From assembly GCA_033064195.1 (NCBI GenBank), contig JARBJD010000123.1, positions 1 through 64,000 of the forward strand: a DNA stretch of 64,000 nucleotides, in the 5' to 3' direction. Source of the stretch: Blattamonas nauphoetae (lineage: Eukaryota; Preaxostyla; Oxymonadida). Under the pieces are notes generated by a model, which saw nothing but the letters and a program-made list of their open reading frames with translations, searched no databases and was not told where the DNA came from. The position numbers were made by a program, and so were the translations under genes. Positions 63,319 to 64,000 of the stretch are shown piece after piece (the stretch's first letter is position 1; each line of letters opens with the position of its first letter).

Positions 63319-64000
63319 TTATGGATTTCCAAGCAATGTGAGAACTTTATCTAGCAATTCATCCATTTTTATCGTGTCTTCATCATCAATCAACGCGTTT
63401 GGTGACATTGGCCTCAGTTTGTCGCTCCTAAAGACACTACAGAAGAACATGACAAACCATTCATTCAATTGCTGGATAAGTTCCAGGCTTTGGGCATATC
63501 CTGTCTGAGATGAGAATGCAATCTCTCTGAGGTATCCAGAAATTCTCAGCATTTCATTTCCGATGGTTTGTGGATTGTAGGATTCAAGCCCAAGAGCATG
63601 CTTAACGTTATTCACTGTCGAGACCTGAATAGTGATATACAGAAAAACAGTGCAAACAGCATCCACAAGAGTCATATGTTGTTGAGGTTTGAGCTTCTTC
63701 ACCAGTTCTTGAGGGATTCCGTTTTTGAGGAGTGCCATTGCGTATGGGCATGATAGCTACATAAAATGGGCGGTGACGATTGGTGCGATGTTGAGTTGAG
63801 TGAAAGAGGCTTTTCTTGAAGAACAGAAAACAGACCTGTAATGTATTGAGAGCCGTTTCTAATTGACTAATGGAAAGATGTTGGACACCAATGTTAAAGG
63901 TTATTCGTGACATATAGTCAGTGGCTGTCTCATAGTATCTGGCGAATGTGAAGAGAAAAATGGTTGAGAAACATCTTATCGGTGACTCTTTCTTTATTGT
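63319..64000 (-). CDS. Unrecognised helical protein, 3' end only (runs off right edge)
   Basis: The last exon is 63319-63756 and the preceding exon 63836-63938; introns are 63757-63835 (79 bp) and one beginning at 63939 towards the edge. The joined end reads YYETATDYMSRITFNIGVQH, then LSISQLETALNTLQLSCPYA, VKKLKPQQHMTLVDAV, HALGLESYNPQTIG and KMDELLDKVLTLLGNP. It looks all-alpha, possibly a helical-repeat or armadillo-like end. No family was recognised. It lies 199 bp upstream of the dynein start on the same strand. Confidence 0.55.

Noticed and set aside
1-64000. tRNA, rRNA or snRNA genes
   Set aside because: I saw no convincing cloverleaf or conserved RNA box by eye; a covariance-model search was not possible here.

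Overview
The window looks like nuclear DNA of an anaerobic flagellated protist, most plausibly a metamonad such as an oxymonad. This is inference from content. About 40 very short spliceosomal introns (roughly 31-147 bp) can be placed by requiring conserved protein motifs to stay in frame. Eukaryotic cell-biology genes are present: a giant dynein heavy chain, a longin R-SNARE, NEDD8, Kae1/OSGEP, casein kinase 1, cyclins and a plasma-membrane-type Ca2+ ATPase. A dead copy of an [FeFe]-hydrogenase, an enzyme of anaerobes, lies inside a transposon. TAA, TAG and TGA all act as stops, so the code looks standard.

Region 1 (1-8.77 kb) is the edge of a Polinton/Maverick-like element. It holds a protein-primed family B DNA polymerase, two unrecognised proteins and a small protein with a duplicated module, all on the minus strand. 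A gene-free tract follows, with a degenerate tandem array of about 140 bp period and then an abrupt strand-composition switch near 7.57 kb.

Region 2 (8.77-20.92 kb) is one host gene torn apart by transposons. The gene encodes an N-terminal ORC1/Cdc6-like P-loop followed by a disordered tail with SUMO- and ubiquitin-binding-like motifs. Two TA-flanked elements sit in a single exon. Taking each out with one TA leaves a continuous 490-codon frame. The first element (D, 9823-14849) contains a nested Tc1/mariner copy (A). The second (B, 14964-20439) is an inverted copy of A and carries a nested element (C, 17116-20373), which holds a 54-bp minisatellite and the decayed hydrogenase gene.

Region 3 (20.9-44 kb) is compact gene space with divergent and convergent neighbours: PMCA-type ATPase, a cyclin with a very long disordered tail, VAMP7-like R-SNARE, MATE transporter, Kae1, a disordered protein, NEDD8, a membrane-anchored MOCOS-like aminotransferase, a second cyclin-box protein, a coiled-coil protein and a CK1 kinase with a CaaX-like end.

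Region 4 (44.1-63.1 kb) is one uninterrupted 6,334-residue dynein heavy chain in which the AAA1 P-loop and Walker B are lost while AAA2 keeps a perfect P-loop. The last kilobase holds the 3' end of an unrecognised gene running off the right edge.

Exon joins were made by hand from sequence. For the fully contained spliced genes the summed coding length is divisible by three, which supports them, but no transcript data were available.
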